Assembly: GCF_018130245.1 (NCBI RefSeq)
Contig: NZ_JAFCKP010000018.1
Span: 1-64,000 of the forward strand
Direction: 5' to 3'
Source of the DNA: Bradyrhizobium sp. SZCCT0231
GTDB lineage: Bacteria > Pseudomonadota > Alphaproteobacteria > Rhizobiales > Xanthobacteraceae
Length of the DNA: 64,000 bases
The position numbers and the translations under genes are program-made. Of this stretch, positions 18,701 to 29,034 are shown piece by piece; position 1 is the stretch's first letter; each line of letters begins with the position of its first letter. Below the pieces are notes generated by a model. It was given only the letters and a program-made list of their open reading frames with translations. It made no database searches and was not told the DNA's origin.

Positions 18701-19033
18701 TCGATGATCGGCGGCGGCTTCCACGCCTCGTTCTTCACCGCGGCCTGGCCGACAGGCGAGTTCGGCGGCATGGGCCTGGAGGGCTATGTCCGCCTCGGCT
18801 TCCGCAAGGAGATGGAGGCGATCGCCGATCCCGAAGAGCGCGAGACCTATTACCGCAACAAGGTCGCCGAGCTCTACGCCAACGGCAAGGCGGTCTCGAT
18901 CGCATCCGTGTTCGAGATCGACAACGTCATCGACCCCGCCGAGACGCGGCGGTGGATCATGGCGGGCCTGCGCTCCGTGCCGAAGCCGTCGGCGAGGACA
19001 GCGAAGAAGCGGCCGTGCATCGACACGTGGTGA
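15728..19033 (+). CDS. single-chain biotin-dependent acyl-CoA carboxylase
   Basis: A 1101-residue fusion of all carboxylase activities. Residues 1-450 are biotin carboxylase (IANRGEIAIRIA, ATP-grasp 'KAMAGGGGRGMRIV', EANPRLQVEHTVTEE). About 490-565 is the biotin carrier domain with ESMKMEH and biotinyl-Lys530. From about 575 to the end is the carboxyltransferase (GYCFAGNAAML, 'CDTPGFMVGPEAEKT', ending KKRPCIDTW). Most bacteria split these into two or more subunits; single-chain forms include the long-chain acyl-CoA carboxylases. The ATG at 15728 has GAGAGA upstream; a GTG four codons earlier is possible. The ligase directly upstream suggests a dedicated acid-to-acyl-CoA-to-carboxylated-product route. 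A sigma-54 activator follows. Confidence 0.9.
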   Translation: MSFKKLLIANRGEIAIRIARAAADAGIATVAIHPADDALSLHVRVADEAVEIPGRGARAYLDIEAVVKAAKAAGCDAVHPGYGFLSENAAFAKACADAGIVFVGPKATALELFGDKVAARQLAKRCGVPIIAGTSGPSSLEEITAFFASLGSNAAIVIKAMAGGGGRGMRIVENASDLAEAYARCQSEAKAAFGFDGVYAERLIRQARHIEVQVIGDRHGAISHLWERECTIQRRHQKLIEVAPSPSLSDPLRGRIIEAAKQLASAASYDNLGTFEFLVDGTAEDSFAFIEANPRLQVEHTVTEEVLGLDLVRAQLAVAAGSTLAALGLAQGSIPKPRGHAMQLRVNMETLDETGATHPTGGVLAVFEPPSGPGVRVDSFGYAGYKTSAAFDSLLAKVIVHTPGEAWHDVVAKASRALREFRIDGVVTNIAFLQAVLAHSDFRTNRIATDFIDRNVAKLVDAADGAAKPLYFAATERSGGDGAEARVAQAVPEGAVMVAAPLQGTIVTIQVKQGEIVRPGQQLAVIESMKMEHLVMAEQGGRVMKLVAGDGVTLLHCEPILYLEPLDVAADSTAAEADVDLDHIRPDLAELIARQANTLDDNRPASVERRRNTNQRTARENVAQLVDDGSFMEYGSLAIAAQRRRRKLDDLIKNTPADGLVMGVATVNAEKFGPEGARCIVVAYDYTVLAGTQGHMNHKKIDRMLTLAEDWRVPMVFYAEGGGGRPGDTDRLGMTGLDGPSFVQFARLSGLVPVVGVVSGYCFAGNAAMLGCCDVIIATKNASIGMGGPAMIEGGGLGVYHPAEVGPVAFQSPNGVIDILVEDEEEATSVAQKYLSYFQGAVTEWEAADQRLLRRAIPENRLRVYDIRSVIDLVADKDSVLELRRDYGVGMITALIRIEGKPFGLIANNPRHLGGAIDADAGDKAARFLQLCDAFDLPIVSLCDTPGFMVGPEAEKTAIVRHVSRMFVTGASLTVPLFGIVLRKGYGLGAQSMIGGGFHASFFTAAWPTGEFGGMGLEGYVRLGFRKEMEAIADPEERETYYRNKVAELYANGKAVSIASVFEIDNVIDPAETRRWIMAGLRSVPKPSARTAKKRPCIDTW

Positions 19034-19067
19034 GGGCGGTGCAGCAATTTTGATGATTCACTCCCCG

Positions 19068-19105
19068 TCATTCCGGGTTCGATGCTTCGCATCGCCCCGG
19101 AATGA
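19068..19105. repeat. palindromic intergenic element, possible terminator
   Basis: Outer arms TCATTCCGGG (19068-19077) and CCCGGAATGA (19096-19105) flank inner arms CGATGC and GCATCG around TTC. This short stem lies 35 bases after the carboxylase stop. It resembles abundant palindromic repeats of this group of bacteria and could end transcription, though no T-run follows. Confidence 0.7.
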
Positions 19106-19205
19106 TGAGAAGAGACAGCACACCGAGTCCCCGTTCCCGGTTCCCGATTGACATCCCCGCCTGTGGTGCCAGACTTTGCACAATAACAGGGTGGAGACGT
19201 CCGCG

Positions 19206-21068
<1,863 letters not shown>

Positions 21069-21197
21069 CGCGCTCGCGGGCCCCTGCTGGAACCCGGACG
21101 CGGCCCGGCGCCTGATCGACTCTCGCAGCTCGATTCCAGGGCGGCAATTGCGCCGCCGCGAACATACATTCCCGGCGGAGCAAGAGGAGCACACGCG

Positions 21198-22085
21198 ATG
21201 GAGGAGATCGAAGTCTTCCTGGCTGTCGTCGAGGCCGGCAGCCAGACCGCCGCCGCCCGGCAACTGGGGCGGTCGCTGCAATCGGTGAACCGAGCGCTGG
21301 CCGCGCTGGAACAGAGCGTCGGCGTGGAACTGGTGCGGCGAACCACGCGGCAGTCAGTGGCGACCGAAGCGGGGCTGGCGTTCTATCGCCGCGTAAAGCC
21401 GGCCTTTGCGGAAATCACCGAAGCGCGGCTCGAGGCTGCAAACCGGCGCGTCGAGCCGTCGGGACTGCTCAAGGTCGCAGCACCGGTCCTGTTCGGATCG
21501 ACCCATGTGGTGCCCGTGATCGCCGAGTTCATGGCGCGTTTTCCGCAGATCGAAGTCGACGTCAACATGTCCGACCGGCCGGTCGATGTCGTCGGCGACG
21601 GCTTTGATCTCGCCGTCCGGATCAGGGAATTGCCGGACTCGTCGCTTAAGACCCGGCGGCTGGGAGAGTTGCGCACGGTCGTCTACGGCGCGCCCGACTA
21701 TTTCGCGCGTCATGGCCACCCGCATCATCCGAACGATCTCGCCGGGCATCAATGTATCATGCGCAGGACCGGTCGCGGCGAAGTGGACACATGGCGCTTT
21801 CAGATCGACGGCGCCACGGCGATCGTGCAGGTGAACGGCCGCTTTCGCACCGACAACATGACGGCTGCGCATGCCGCCGCTCGTCACGGCCTCGGTGTCG
21901 GATACGGGCCGTTCTGGCAGATCCGCGATCTCGTCGATCAGGGCGCGCTCGAAATCGTGCTGGAGACGTACGAGGCGCCGCGAACGCCCGTGCGCGCCGT
22001 GTTTCCGCCGAGCGCGACACCGCCGGCCAAGACGTACCTCTTCGTCGACCTGCTGGCGGAGAGATTGAAGCACGAGCGGCTTTGA
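21198..22085 (+). CDS. LysR-family transcriptional regulator
   Basis: A 295-residue regulator. The N-terminal winged helix spans residues 1-60 ('FLAVVEAGSQTAAARQLGRSLQSVNRALAALEQSVGVELVRRTTR'). Its recognition region has SLQSVNRAL in place of the common SxPAVSRxI. The C-terminal effector domain is in the CrgA/DsdC-like class ('LKVAAPVLFGSTHVVPVIAEFMARFPQI'). AAGAGGAG precedes the ATG. It is co-directional with, and 136 bases ahead of, the cytokinin-dehydrogenase-like gene, which it may control. Confidence 0.9.
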   Translation: MEEIEVFLAVVEAGSQTAAARQLGRSLQSVNRALAALEQSVGVELVRRTTRQSVATEAGLAFYRRVKPAFAEITEARLEAANRRVEPSGLLKVAAPVLFGSTHVVPVIAEFMARFPQIEVDVNMSDRPVDVVGDGFDLAVRIRELPDSSLKTRRLGELRTVVYGAPDYFARHGHPHHPNDLAGHQCIMRRTGRGEVDTWRFQIDGATAIVQVNGRFRTDNMTAAHAAARHGLGVGYGPFWQIRDLVDQGALEIVLETYEAPRTPVRAVFPPSATPPAKTYLFVDLLAERLKHERL

Positions 22086-22221
22086 GCCGACACGCGGGAA
22101 CGCATTCTCTCGATTGGCGGGAATGTCTATCCCGCGATGCGCCGGTTGTCCTGGCGAGCAGTCGATCGCAACTTGAAGCGCAGGGGCCCATCCGCCCGGC
22201 GAGGGCGCAGAGGATTGCACC

Positions 22222-23646
22222 ATGACTCCCAATCGACGGACACTCTTGCACGCGGGCGTCGGCGTCACGGCGACGCTGGCTTCGGCCACCTTTGCCGGAC
22301 AATCGCAAGGTTCGCGAGACCCACGACCGCCCAAAGCATTGCTTGCGGACGACGCGGAATCCCGCGCGGCCGCGGCGCAGGATTTTGGCCACATCATTCA
22401 GAGGCAGCCGCGGGCCGTCTGCAAGCCCAGGTCGAGCGCCGAGATCGCCGGCATTCTGCGCTGGGCAAGGGAGCAGGGGCTGAAGGTTGCAGCGCGTGGG
22501 CAGGGGCACGCCACCTACGGCCGGGCCATGGCCGAAGACGGCATCGTGATGGATCTCGGTGCGATGGCGGCGATCCACCGGATCGAGCCCGATCGTATCG
22601 TGGTCGATGCCGGTACGACCTGGCACGCTGTGCTGCAGGCGACCCTGGCCAAGGGGCTCATGCCGCCGGTCCTCACCAACTACCTCGGCCTGTCCATCGG
22701 CGGCACGCTTGCCGTCGGCGGAATTGGCGGGGCGTCGTCCCGGCACGGGCTCCAGACCGACCAGGTTCTGGAACTCGATATCGTCACCGGCGAAGGCGTG
22801 GAGCTGACCTGCTCTCCGACGGCGCATGCCGACCTGTTCGACGCCGTTCGCGCCGGGCTGACGCAATGCGCGATCATCACCCGGGCCACGCTTCGATTGA
22901 TGCAGGCCCCCGAACGTGTCAGGCGTTATCTGCTGTCCTATCCCGATCTTGCTTCACTGACCGCGGATCAGCGGCGCGCTCTCGACGAGGCGCGCTTCGA
23001 CCAGTTGCAGGGCGCTGTCGTGCCCGATGGCGCCGGCGGCTGGCGCTATCAACTGGAGGCGGGTGTCTTCTACGACAGCAGCGCGCCTCCCGCCGACAAG
23101 GCTTTGCTCGCCGGGCTCTCCGACAAACACGAGACTGTCTCCGACCTGACCTTTGGCGACGACGCCAACGCATTCACCAAGCTCGAAAAGCTGCTGCGGT
23201 CGAACGGCCAATGGTTCAATCCGCATCCCTGGCTGCTGACCTATCTGCGCGGCAGCAACGCGCTTCAGATCGCGAGCGAGGTCATGGCCGGGTTGAACAG
23301 CGATGATCTCGGTCCGTTCGGGCGGGTCACTTACTATCCGATGTTCACGGACGGCTGCCGCACGCCCCTGCTTCGGCTGCCCGATGAACGGGTCGTGTTT
23401 CCGTTCAATCTCATCCGCATCCCGTCCTCCGCGGACAAGGAGAATGCCGACCGGCAGGTCGCGCGCAATCGCGCTGTTTACGATCGCATTCGCAGCGCCG
23501 GCGGCGTGCTGTACCCGGTCAGCGCGCTTGCCATGTCGTCACAGGATTGGGCGGATCATTTCGGCCCGAGATGGCCGCTACTGCGCGAAGCCAGACGCCG
23601 TCACGATCCGGACGGCATCCTCACGCCTGGGTACAATCTGTTCTAG
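22222..23646 (+). CDS. FAD-linked oxidoreductase, cytokinin-dehydrogenase-like, Tat-exported
   Basis: A 474-residue flavoprotein of the VAO/PCMH family. The FAD-binding half (about 60-235) has 'QPRAVCKPRSSAEIAGILRWAREQG', then GQGHATYGRA, where the His of the GxGHxxxG motif is the expected covalent flavin site in cytokinin dehydrogenases, then the GIGGASSRHGLQ loop. The C-terminal half includes 'FGPRWPLLREARRRHDPDGILTPG', the usual family end. The N-terminus NRRTLLHAGVGVTATLASATFA looks like a Tat signal, so it probably acts in the periplasm. Cytokinin breakdown by a plant-associated bacterium is plausible, but related oxidases act on sugars and alcohols. Confidence 0.8.
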   Translation: MTPNRRTLLHAGVGVTATLASATFAGQSQGSRDPRPPKALLADDAESRAAAAQDFGHIIQRQPRAVCKPRSSAEIAGILRWAREQGLKVAARGQGHATYGRAMAEDGIVMDLGAMAAIHRIEPDRIVVDAGTTWHAVLQATLAKGLMPPVLTNYLGLSIGGTLAVGGIGGASSRHGLQTDQVLELDIVTGEGVELTCSPTAHADLFDAVRAGLTQCAIITRATLRLMQAPERVRRYLLSYPDLASLTADQRRALDEARFDQLQGAVVPDGAGGWRYQLEAGVFYDSSAPPADKALLAGLSDKHETVSDLTFGDDANAFTKLEKLLRSNGQWFNPHPWLLTYLRGSNALQIASEVMAGLNSDDLGPFGRVTYYPMFTDGCRTPLLRLPDERVVFPFNLIRIPSSADKENADRQVARNRAVYDRIRSAGGVLYPVSALAMSSQDWADHFGPRWPLLREARRRHDPDGILTPGYNLF

Positions 23647-23647
23647 G

Positions 23648-24202
23648 TCAGGAAAAATCCGTCCAGCTCAGATGCCGTGCGTCGAGGTCGCCGAGCGCGA
23701 CCGTCTCGCGGATCTCGTGAGGGGTGTGAAAATTGCCGCGCAGATAGACGAGTGGCTTGGCCGCATCTGCATGCGAGACGCCGCGGACCTCGCCGACGAA
23801 GATCGAATGCGTCTTCGTTTCGAACTCCTGCGCCAGCACGCAGTCGAACGCGGCGACCGCATCCGTCAGCACCGGCGCGCCGGTCGCGCCGCGCGTCCAT
23901 TGCCCGAAGGCAAAACGGTCGTCGCCATTGACGCCCTTCTGGCCGCTGAAGGTGAGCGCCAGCATCGCGTGATCCTCGTGCAAGAAGTTGATCGCGAACG
24001 CGCCTTCCTCGCGGATGCGCGCGTGGGCGCTGGCATTGCGGTTGACGCAGACGATCAGCGAGGGCGGCGAGTCCGACAGCGAGCAGGCCGAGGTCACCGT
24101 CAGGCCCGTGCGCTTGCCGTGCTCGGCGCCCACCGTCACCAACGCGACCGCGCCGGCGCATTGACGCATCGCCTGCTTGAAATCCCTGGCGTCCACCGAC
24201 AC
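23648..24202 (-). CDS. flavin reductase family protein (HpaC-like)
   Basis: A 184-residue FMN-binding split-barrel flavin reductase. Family marks: 'FKQAMRQCAGAVALVTVG' at the start, 'GLTVTSACSLSDSPPSLIVCVN' for flavin binding, INFLHEDH, and the C-terminal 'HSIFVGEVRGVSH' with 'LVYLRGNFH'. It would supply reduced flavin to a monooxygenase. I chose the GTG at 24202 because GGGAG lies 8 bases upstream; an in-frame TTG at 24217 is the alternative. The luciferase-like monooxygenase gene lies just upstream on the same strand, across a palindromic repeat, which suggests a two-component system. Confidence 0.86.
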   Translation of the reverse strand: MSVDARDFKQAMRQCAGAVALVTVGAEHGKRTGLTVTSACSLSDSPPSLIVCVNRNASAHARIREEGAFAINFLHEDHAMLALTFSGQKGVNGDDRFAFGQWTRGATGAPVLTDAVAAFDCVLAQEFETKTHSIFVGEVRGVSHADAAKPLVYLRGNFHTPHEIRETVALGDLDARHLSWTDFS

Positions 24203-24266
24203 GCGGATATCTCCCAAATAAATGCGGGTGCGGCACGATAGCGCCGCACCCGGCGCTAAGAGTATA

Positions 24267-24311
24267 GCATGATCTCTTCGGAAAACCGCTGCGCACTTTT
24301 CCGGATCATGC
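24267..24311. repeat. palindromic intergenic element, GCATGATC family
   Basis: Outer arms GCATGATC (24267-24274) and GATCATGC (24304-24311), inner arms CGGAAAA and TTTTCCG around CCGCTGCGCAC. A diverged copy in the opposite orientation lies at 53610-53675 (shared AGCGGTTTTCCG-AAAAGATCA core). It separates the monooxygenase gene from its flavin reductase and may attenuate transcription between them. Confidence 0.75.
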
Positions 24312-24316
24312 TCGGG

Positions 24317-25414
24317 TCAAGCCGCCTTCTTCGCGGAGCCGAGATGCGCAAGACGCGGCATCACCTCGTTCTTCAGCAGCGAGAGCGAGTGATGCCAGGC
24401 TTCGGCCTTGTGCTTATAGTCGAAGCCGAACACCAGGAGCACGCCGAAGCCGCCGACCTCGTCATAGATCTTCTCGATCTTCTCGGCGACGGTCGCGGGC
24501 GAGCCGACGATCCAGTTCCGCTTGGCGCAATATTCGACCGTGACGTCGCTGTCGGGCACATCAGGGGCGTGCTTCAGATAATCCTTGAAGCCGAAATGGC
24601 CGAGCAGCGGCAGGAAGTACTCATGCATCATCCGGCCCATCATGTCGCCGGTCGAGAGCTTCCAGGCCTCCTCATCCGTGTCGGCGACGAACACCTCACG
24701 CACCAGCCGCCAGTCCTGCCGGTTCGGCTTGCGCCCGGTCTTGGCGGCGCCAATCTCGACGGAGTCCCAGTGGCTGGAGACATAGGCCGGGTTGAGGTTG
24801 AGGCTCATCGGAATGAAGCCGCGCTCGCCGGCGAGCTTCAACGTGTCCGAGTTCTTCGACAGCCCGGCGACGCCGATCGGCGGATGTGGCGCCTGCAACG
24901 GTTTGATATGGGGCTTGAGGAAGTCGAACATCGTGTCCGGCTTGGTCACCGTCCAGTACTTGCCCTTGTAGGTGAAGGGCGCGGGATCGGACCACAGCTT
25001 CAGGATGATCTCCAGCGCCTCGCGCGTCATGTCGCGGTTCTGTCCGCTCATGCCGTCGACGTTGAACATCGCCCAGTCGCTCGGCAAGCCGCTAGCCGCG
25101 ACGCCGAAATTGAGCCGGCCCTCGGAGAGATGGTCGAGCATCGCGACGCGGTTGGCGAGCTCGGCCGGATGATGATAGGGCAACAGGAAGCCGCCCGGTC
25201 CGATGCGCAGGCGTTTGGTCTGCATCAAGGCCTGCGCGATCAGGAGGTCGGGCGTGGGATTGGGTTCCCAGGGCGCGGTGTGGTGCTCGCCGACCCAGGC
25301 CTCCTGGTAGCCGAGCTCGTCGAGCCAGCGCATGACCTGCAGGTCCCAGTCGTTCCCTTCCTTCAGGCCGCACTCCGGCGGATGCGAAGGCATCGTGAAA
25401 TAGCCGATCTCCAT
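24317..25414 (-). CDS. LLM-class flavin-dependent monooxygenase
   Basis: A 365-residue bacterial-luciferase-like TIM-barrel enzyme, nearest in pattern to limonene-monooxygenase-type proteins. Visible: MEIGYFTMPSHPP, 'WLDELGYQEAWVGEHHTAPWEP', 'LRIGPGGFLLPYHHPAELANRVAMLDHLS', 'GRLNFGVAASGL', and the late 'GSPATVAEKI' loop. It would hydroxylate or cleave an organic substrate with reduced FMN and oxygen. The start at ATG 25414 is preceded by GAGGAAA; an ATG 12 bases upstream is also possible. The flavin reductase gene downstream on the same strand is its likely electron partner. Confidence 0.86.
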   Translation of the reverse strand: MEIGYFTMPSHPPECGLKEGNDWDLQVMRWLDELGYQEAWVGEHHTAPWEPNPTPDLLIAQALMQTKRLRIGPGGFLLPYHHPAELANRVAMLDHLSEGRLNFGVAASGLPSDWAMFNVDGMSGQNRDMTREALEIILKLWSDPAPFTYKGKYWTVTKPDTMFDFLKPHIKPLQAPHPPIGVAGLSKNSDTLKLAGERGFIPMSLNLNPAYVSSHWDSVEIGAAKTGRKPNRQDWRLVREVFVADTDEEAWKLSTGDMMGRMMHEYFLPLLGHFGFKDYLKHAPDVPDSDVTVEYCAKRNWIVGSPATVAEKIEKIYDEVGGFGVLLVFGFDYKHKAEAWHHSLSLLKNEVMPRLAHLGSAKKAA

Positions 25415-25631
25415 GGGTTTCCTCATCTGATGTTGACGCGTCTTGTCGCGCGTTGACGAAGTTGAGCGATGAAGCTTGAGCAAGCGGTGTGCCAGCGCGG
25501 CAGGGCCTCAAATTGAAGAGAAAGGGCTGGTTTACCCGCGCAATAGCCGGTATCTCGACGGGAGCCTGCAAGACATCGTCTCATGTGTCGCGAGACGGCG
25601 TCTTGGCCGTGAGACGAGGACGAGACCTGAC

Positions 25632-26546
25632 ATGACCGAACCCGCCTACGTCGCGGTGGATTGGGGCACCAGCAGCTTCCGGCTCTGGCTGGTCGATCGC
25701 GCCGGTCAGGTGCTGGCCGAGCGCCGCAGCGGCGAGGGCATGCTGGCTGCGGCGAGGACCGGCTTCCCAGCGGTGCTGCAATCGCATCTTGCGGCGGTCG
25801 AAGCGCCGGATCATCTGCCGGTTCTCGTCTGCGGCATGGCCGGCGCCAAAACAGGCTGGGTCGAGGCCGGCTATGTCGACACGCCGGCGCCGCTCTCGGC
25901 CGTTCTGAAACAGGCCGTGCGCGTGCCGGGCGAGGCGCGCGACATCCGCATCCTGCCGGGCATCGCGCAGCGCGATGCAAAAGCGCCGGACGTCATGCGC
26001 GGCGAGGAGACGCAATTGCTCGGCGCGCTCGGCCTCGATGCTGCGGGCGAGGCGCTGGTCTGCATGCCCGGCACGCATTCGAAATGGGTTCGCGTGAAGG
26101 ACGGCACTGTCGAACGATTTTCAACTTTCATGACCGGCGAGCTGTTCAGCGCTGTCTCGCGCGAGACGATCCTGTCGCTCGCGGTCGCGGGCGCAGACGA
26201 CGCCGAGGATGTCGCGAGCTTCAAGGCGGCCGTGAAGGCCGCGTTCGGCGCCCCGGCCTTCGCCGCCAACCTTCTGTTCACCGCGCGGTCGCGGCAGCTT
26301 CTGTTCGGCGGCACGCCGGCTGCGGCGCGTGAGACGCTGTCGGGCACGTTGATCGGCGTCGAGCTGGCGGCAGGGCTCTCCGGCGCCGTGCCGCAAGCGG
26401 GTGTCCAGCTGATTGCCTCGGGGCGGCTCGCGATGCTGTATCGGTTCGCTTTCGAGGCGCTGTCGGTGACCGCCAGGCCGGTCGATGCGGATGAAGCCGT
26501 CCGCCGCGGTCTGTCGATGGCAGCTGCCGCGATCTGGACGAAGTAG
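25632..26546 (+). CDS. dgoK: 2-dehydro-3-deoxygalactonokinase
   Basis: A 304-residue sugar-acid kinase that phosphorylates 2-keto-3-deoxygalactonate at C6. Family marks: VAVDWGTSSFRLWL at the start for ATP binding, VLVCGMAGAKTGW, 'MRGEETQLLGAL', 'CMPGTHSKWV' and FMTGELFSA. Length matches DgoK. The ATG at 25632 replaces a longer in-frame start without similarity. The aldolase gene follows after 14 bases, giving the last two steps of the De Ley-Doudoroff galactonate route. The galactonate dehydratase and transporter are not in the window. The 217-base divergent upstream region contains repeated TTGACG motifs that may be regulatory. Confidence 0.92.
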   Translation: MTEPAYVAVDWGTSSFRLWLVDRAGQVLAERRSGEGMLAAARTGFPAVLQSHLAAVEAPDHLPVLVCGMAGAKTGWVEAGYVDTPAPLSAVLKQAVRVPGEARDIRILPGIAQRDAKAPDVMRGEETQLLGALGLDAAGEALVCMPGTHSKWVRVKDGTVERFSTFMTGELFSAVSRETILSLAVAGADDAEDVASFKAAVKAAFGAPAFAANLLFTARSRQLLFGGTPAAARETLSGTLIGVELAAGLSGAVPQAGVQLIASGRLAMLYRFAFEALSVTARPVDADEAVRRGLSMAAAAIWTK

Positions 26547-26560
26547 AAGGATTGCCAAAG

Positions 26561-27193
26561 ATGAGCGTTGCCTTTCCGCCGATGAAGCGGCCGCTGGTCG
26601 CGATCCTGCGTGGCGTCAAGCCCGAGGAGACCGAGGCGATCGTCGGCGTTCTGATCGAGGCCGGCATGACCGCGATCGAGATTCCCTTGAACTCGCCCGA
26701 TCCATTCCGCTCCATCGCGATGGCGGTGAAGCAGGCGCCATCAGGCGTGCTGATCGGCGCCGGCACGGTGCTGACCACGGCAGACGTCGATCGTCTCAAC
26801 GACGTCGGCGGCAGGCTGATGGTCTCGCCCAATGTCGACACCGAGGTGCTGGCGCGCGCGCATCAGCACGGCATGGTGACCATGCCCGGCGTGTTCTCGC
26901 CGACCGAGGCACTGCTCGCAGCGCGCTCCGGCGCATCGGGCCTGAAATTCTTTCCGGCGGGCGTGCTCGGCGCGCCGGGCATCGCCGCGATCCGCGCCGT
27001 TCTGCCGGCCGGCGTCATGATTGCCGCTGTCGGTGGCGTCTCCGACCAGAACTTTGCGGAGTACATCACGGGTGGTGTGACCGCGTTCGGGCTCGGCTCC
27101 AGCCTCTACAAGCCCGGCATGAGTGCAGCGGATGTCGCAGCTCGCGCAAAGGTGACAGTCGCAGCCTACGATCGGGCGATTGCGAAAAAGTGA
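26561..27193 (+). CDS. dgoA: 2-dehydro-3-deoxy-6-phosphogalactonate aldolase
   Basis: A 210-residue class I aldolase of the KDPG/KDPGal family, cleaving the phosphorylated sugar acid to pyruvate and glyceraldehyde 3-phosphate. Visible: VAILRGVKPEETEAI with the catalytic Glu, IEIPLNSPDP, GAGTVLTTADV, and the Schiff-base lysine in SGLKFFPAG (Lys129). The ATG at 26561 is favoured over an in-frame TTG at 26552, because AGAAGG at 26545-26550 then sits at normal spacing. It is co-transcribed with dgoK. The pairing with dgoK argues for galactonate rather than gluconate specificity. Confidence 0.92.
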   Translation: MSVAFPPMKRPLVAILRGVKPEETEAIVGVLIEAGMTAIEIPLNSPDPFRSIAMAVKQAPSGVLIGAGTVLTTADVDRLNDVGGRLMVSPNVDTEVLARAHQHGMVTMPGVFSPTEALLAARSGASGLKFFPAGVLGAPGIAAIRAVLPAGVMIAAVGGVSDQNFAEYITGGVTAFGLGSSLYKPGMSAADVAARAKVTVAAYDRAIAKK

Positions 27194-27297
27194 GCCGGAA
27201 CAGACAGGCCGGGATCGTGTCATAGCTTATTGTCCCTCGCGGTGCCGCGATGCTCGCGCATCGTACGCATGCGACTGGCAGACAGCAGGAGACCGAC

Positions 27298-29034
27298 ATG
27301 GCGATCAACAACGTGGCCGATCTGTTCGTGGCAACGCTCGAGCAGGCCGGCGTTAAGCGCATCTACGGCATCGTCGGCGACAGTCTGAACGCGCTGACTG
27401 AGGCGCTGCGTCGCCGCGGCACAATCGAATGGGTCCATGTCCGCCACGAAGAGGTTGCGGCCTTCGCCGCGGCCGGCGAAGCCGAGATGACCGGGAGCCT
27501 TGCGGTGTGTGCGGGCTCCTGCGGCCCGGGCAATCTGCATCTGATCAACGGTCTGTTCGATGCGCATCGCAGCCGCGTTCCGGTGCTGGCGATTGCGGCG
27601 CAGATCCCCACCGCCGAGATCGGCGGCGGCTATTTCCAGGAGACGCAACCGCAAAACCTGTTCCGCGAATGCAGCCATTATTGCGAGCTGGTCTCGGACC
27701 CGAGCCAGCTGCCTTACGTGCTGGAGAATGCGATCCGCGCGGCGGTCGGCCTGCGGGGTGTCGCCGTCGTCGCCATGCCCGGCGATGTCGCTTTCCGCAG
27801 CCCGCCGAAGCGCGCGCTGTCGACGACGCGCGGGCTCGCGCTGTCGGCACCGAAAGTCGTGCCGCAGGCGGATGAGCTGAAGGCGCTGGCGGACCTCCTG
27901 AACGGCGCCGAGCGCATCACCCTGTTCTGCGGCCGCGGCTGCGCCGGCGCGCATGCGCCGCTGATGCAGCTTGCGGAGACCCTGAAGAGCCCGATCGTGC
28001 ATGCGCTCGGCGGCAAGGAGCATGTCGAATACGACAACCCTTACGACGTCGGCATGACCGGCTTCATCGGCTTCTCATCGGGCTATGCCGCCATGCACGC
28101 CTGTGACGCGCTGGTGATGCTCGGCACCGATTTTCCCTACAAGCAGTTCTTCCCGACCGACTGCCAGGTCGCGCAGATCGATATCCGCCCGGAAAATCTG
28201 GGACGGCGGTGCAAGATCGATCTCGGCCTCGTCGGCGACGTCAAGCTCACCATCGAGGCGCTGCTGCCGCTGCTGAAGACCAAGACGCAGCGCAAGCATC
28301 TCGACGACGCGGTCACGCATTACAAGAAGGCGCGCGAGGGCCTGGACTCGCTCGCCAAGGGCACGCCGGGCAGCAAACCGATCCACCCGCAATATTTGGC
28401 AAAAGTCATCAGCGACCACGCGGCGGAAGATGCCGTGTTCACCGCCGATGTCGGCACGCCGACGGTGTGGGCCGCGCGTTATCTCGACATGAACGGCCGG
28501 CGCCGGCTGATCGGCTCCTTCGTGCACGGCTCGATGGCCAACGCCATGCCGCAGGCGATCGGGGCGCAGGCCGCACAGCCCGGCCGCCAGGTCATCTCGC
28601 TATCCGGCGACGGCGGCTTCACCATGCTGATGGGCGACCTCATCACGCTGACGCAGATGAAGCTGCCGGTGAAGGTGATCGTCTTCAACAACGGCGTGCT
28701 CGGCTTCGTCGCGCTGGAGATGAAGGCGGCGGGCTTCGTCGACACCAATGTCGACCTGGAGAACCCCGATTTCGCCGCGATGGCGCGCGCGATGGGTATC
28801 TTCGCGAAACGCGTCGAGGATCCCGGCGAGCTCCCCGGCGCGATGAATGAGATGCTGGCGTACAATGGGCCGGCGCTGCTCGACGTCGTCACCGCCAAGC
28901 AGGAGCTGTCGATGCCGCCGACCATCACGGCCGAGCAGATCAAGGGCTTCAGCCTCTGGGTGTTGCGCGCGGTGATGAACGGCCGCGGCGACGAGGTGCT
29001 GGATCTCGCGAAGACGAATCTCTTGCCGCGCTAG
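27298..29034 (+). CDS. poxB: thiamine-pyrophosphate enzyme, pyruvate dehydrogenase (quinone)/pyruvate oxidase type
   Basis: A 578-residue ThDP enzyme with the three-domain POX layout. The N-terminal PYR domain has '[14 protein letters not shown]', the activating Glu in [16 protein letters not shown], and '[24 protein letters not shown]'. The middle FAD-binding domain covers about 190-340. The C-terminal PP domain has the ThDP motif from [12 protein letters not shown] to VFNNGVLGF. This best fits quinone-linked pyruvate dehydrogenase, which makes acetate and CO2 at the membrane. The ATG at 27298 follows CAGGAGACC. Its stop overlaps the stop of the opposite gene through a shared CTAG. Confidence 0.87.
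   Translation: MAINNVADLFVATLEQAGVKRIYGIVGDSLNALTEALRRRGTIEWVHVRHEEVAAFAAAGEAEMTGSLAVCAGSCGPGNLHLINGLFDAHRSRVPVLAIAAQIPTAEIGGGYFQETQPQNLFRECSHYCELVSDPSQLPYVLENAIRAAVGLRGVAVVAMPGDVAFRSPPKRALSTTRGLALSAPKVVPQADELKALADLLNGAERITLFCGRGCAGAHAPLMQLAETLKSPIVHALGGKEHVEYDNPYDVGMTGFIGFSSGYAAMHACDALVMLGTDFPYKQFFPTDCQVAQIDIRPENLGRRCKIDLGLVGDVKLTIEALLPLLKTKTQRKHLDDAVTHYKKAREGLDSLAKGTPGSKPIHPQYLAKVISDHAAEDAVFTADVGTPTVWAARYLDMNGRRRLIGSFVHGSMANAMPQAIGAQAAQPGRQVISLSGDGGFTMLMGDLITLTQMKLPVKVIVFNNGVLGFVALEMKAAGFVDTNVDLENPDFAAMARAMGIFAKRVEDPGELPGAMNEMLAYNGPALLDVVTAKQELSMPPTITAEQIKGFSLWVLRAVMNGRGDEVLDLAKTNLLPR

Noticed and set aside
13769-18724. A 1651-codon open frame on the minus strand
   Set aside because: It lies antisense to the acyl-CoA ligase and carboxylase, which have strong family motifs throughout. 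Its Arg/Ala/His/Asp-rich translation is typical of shadow frames in high-GC genes.
19165-19179. Possible sigma-54 promoter upstream of the AcoR-type gene (GG ... GC pattern)
   Set aside because: The GG and GC dinucleotides are 11 bases apart instead of the required 10, and the flanking bases match the -24/-12 consensus only partly.
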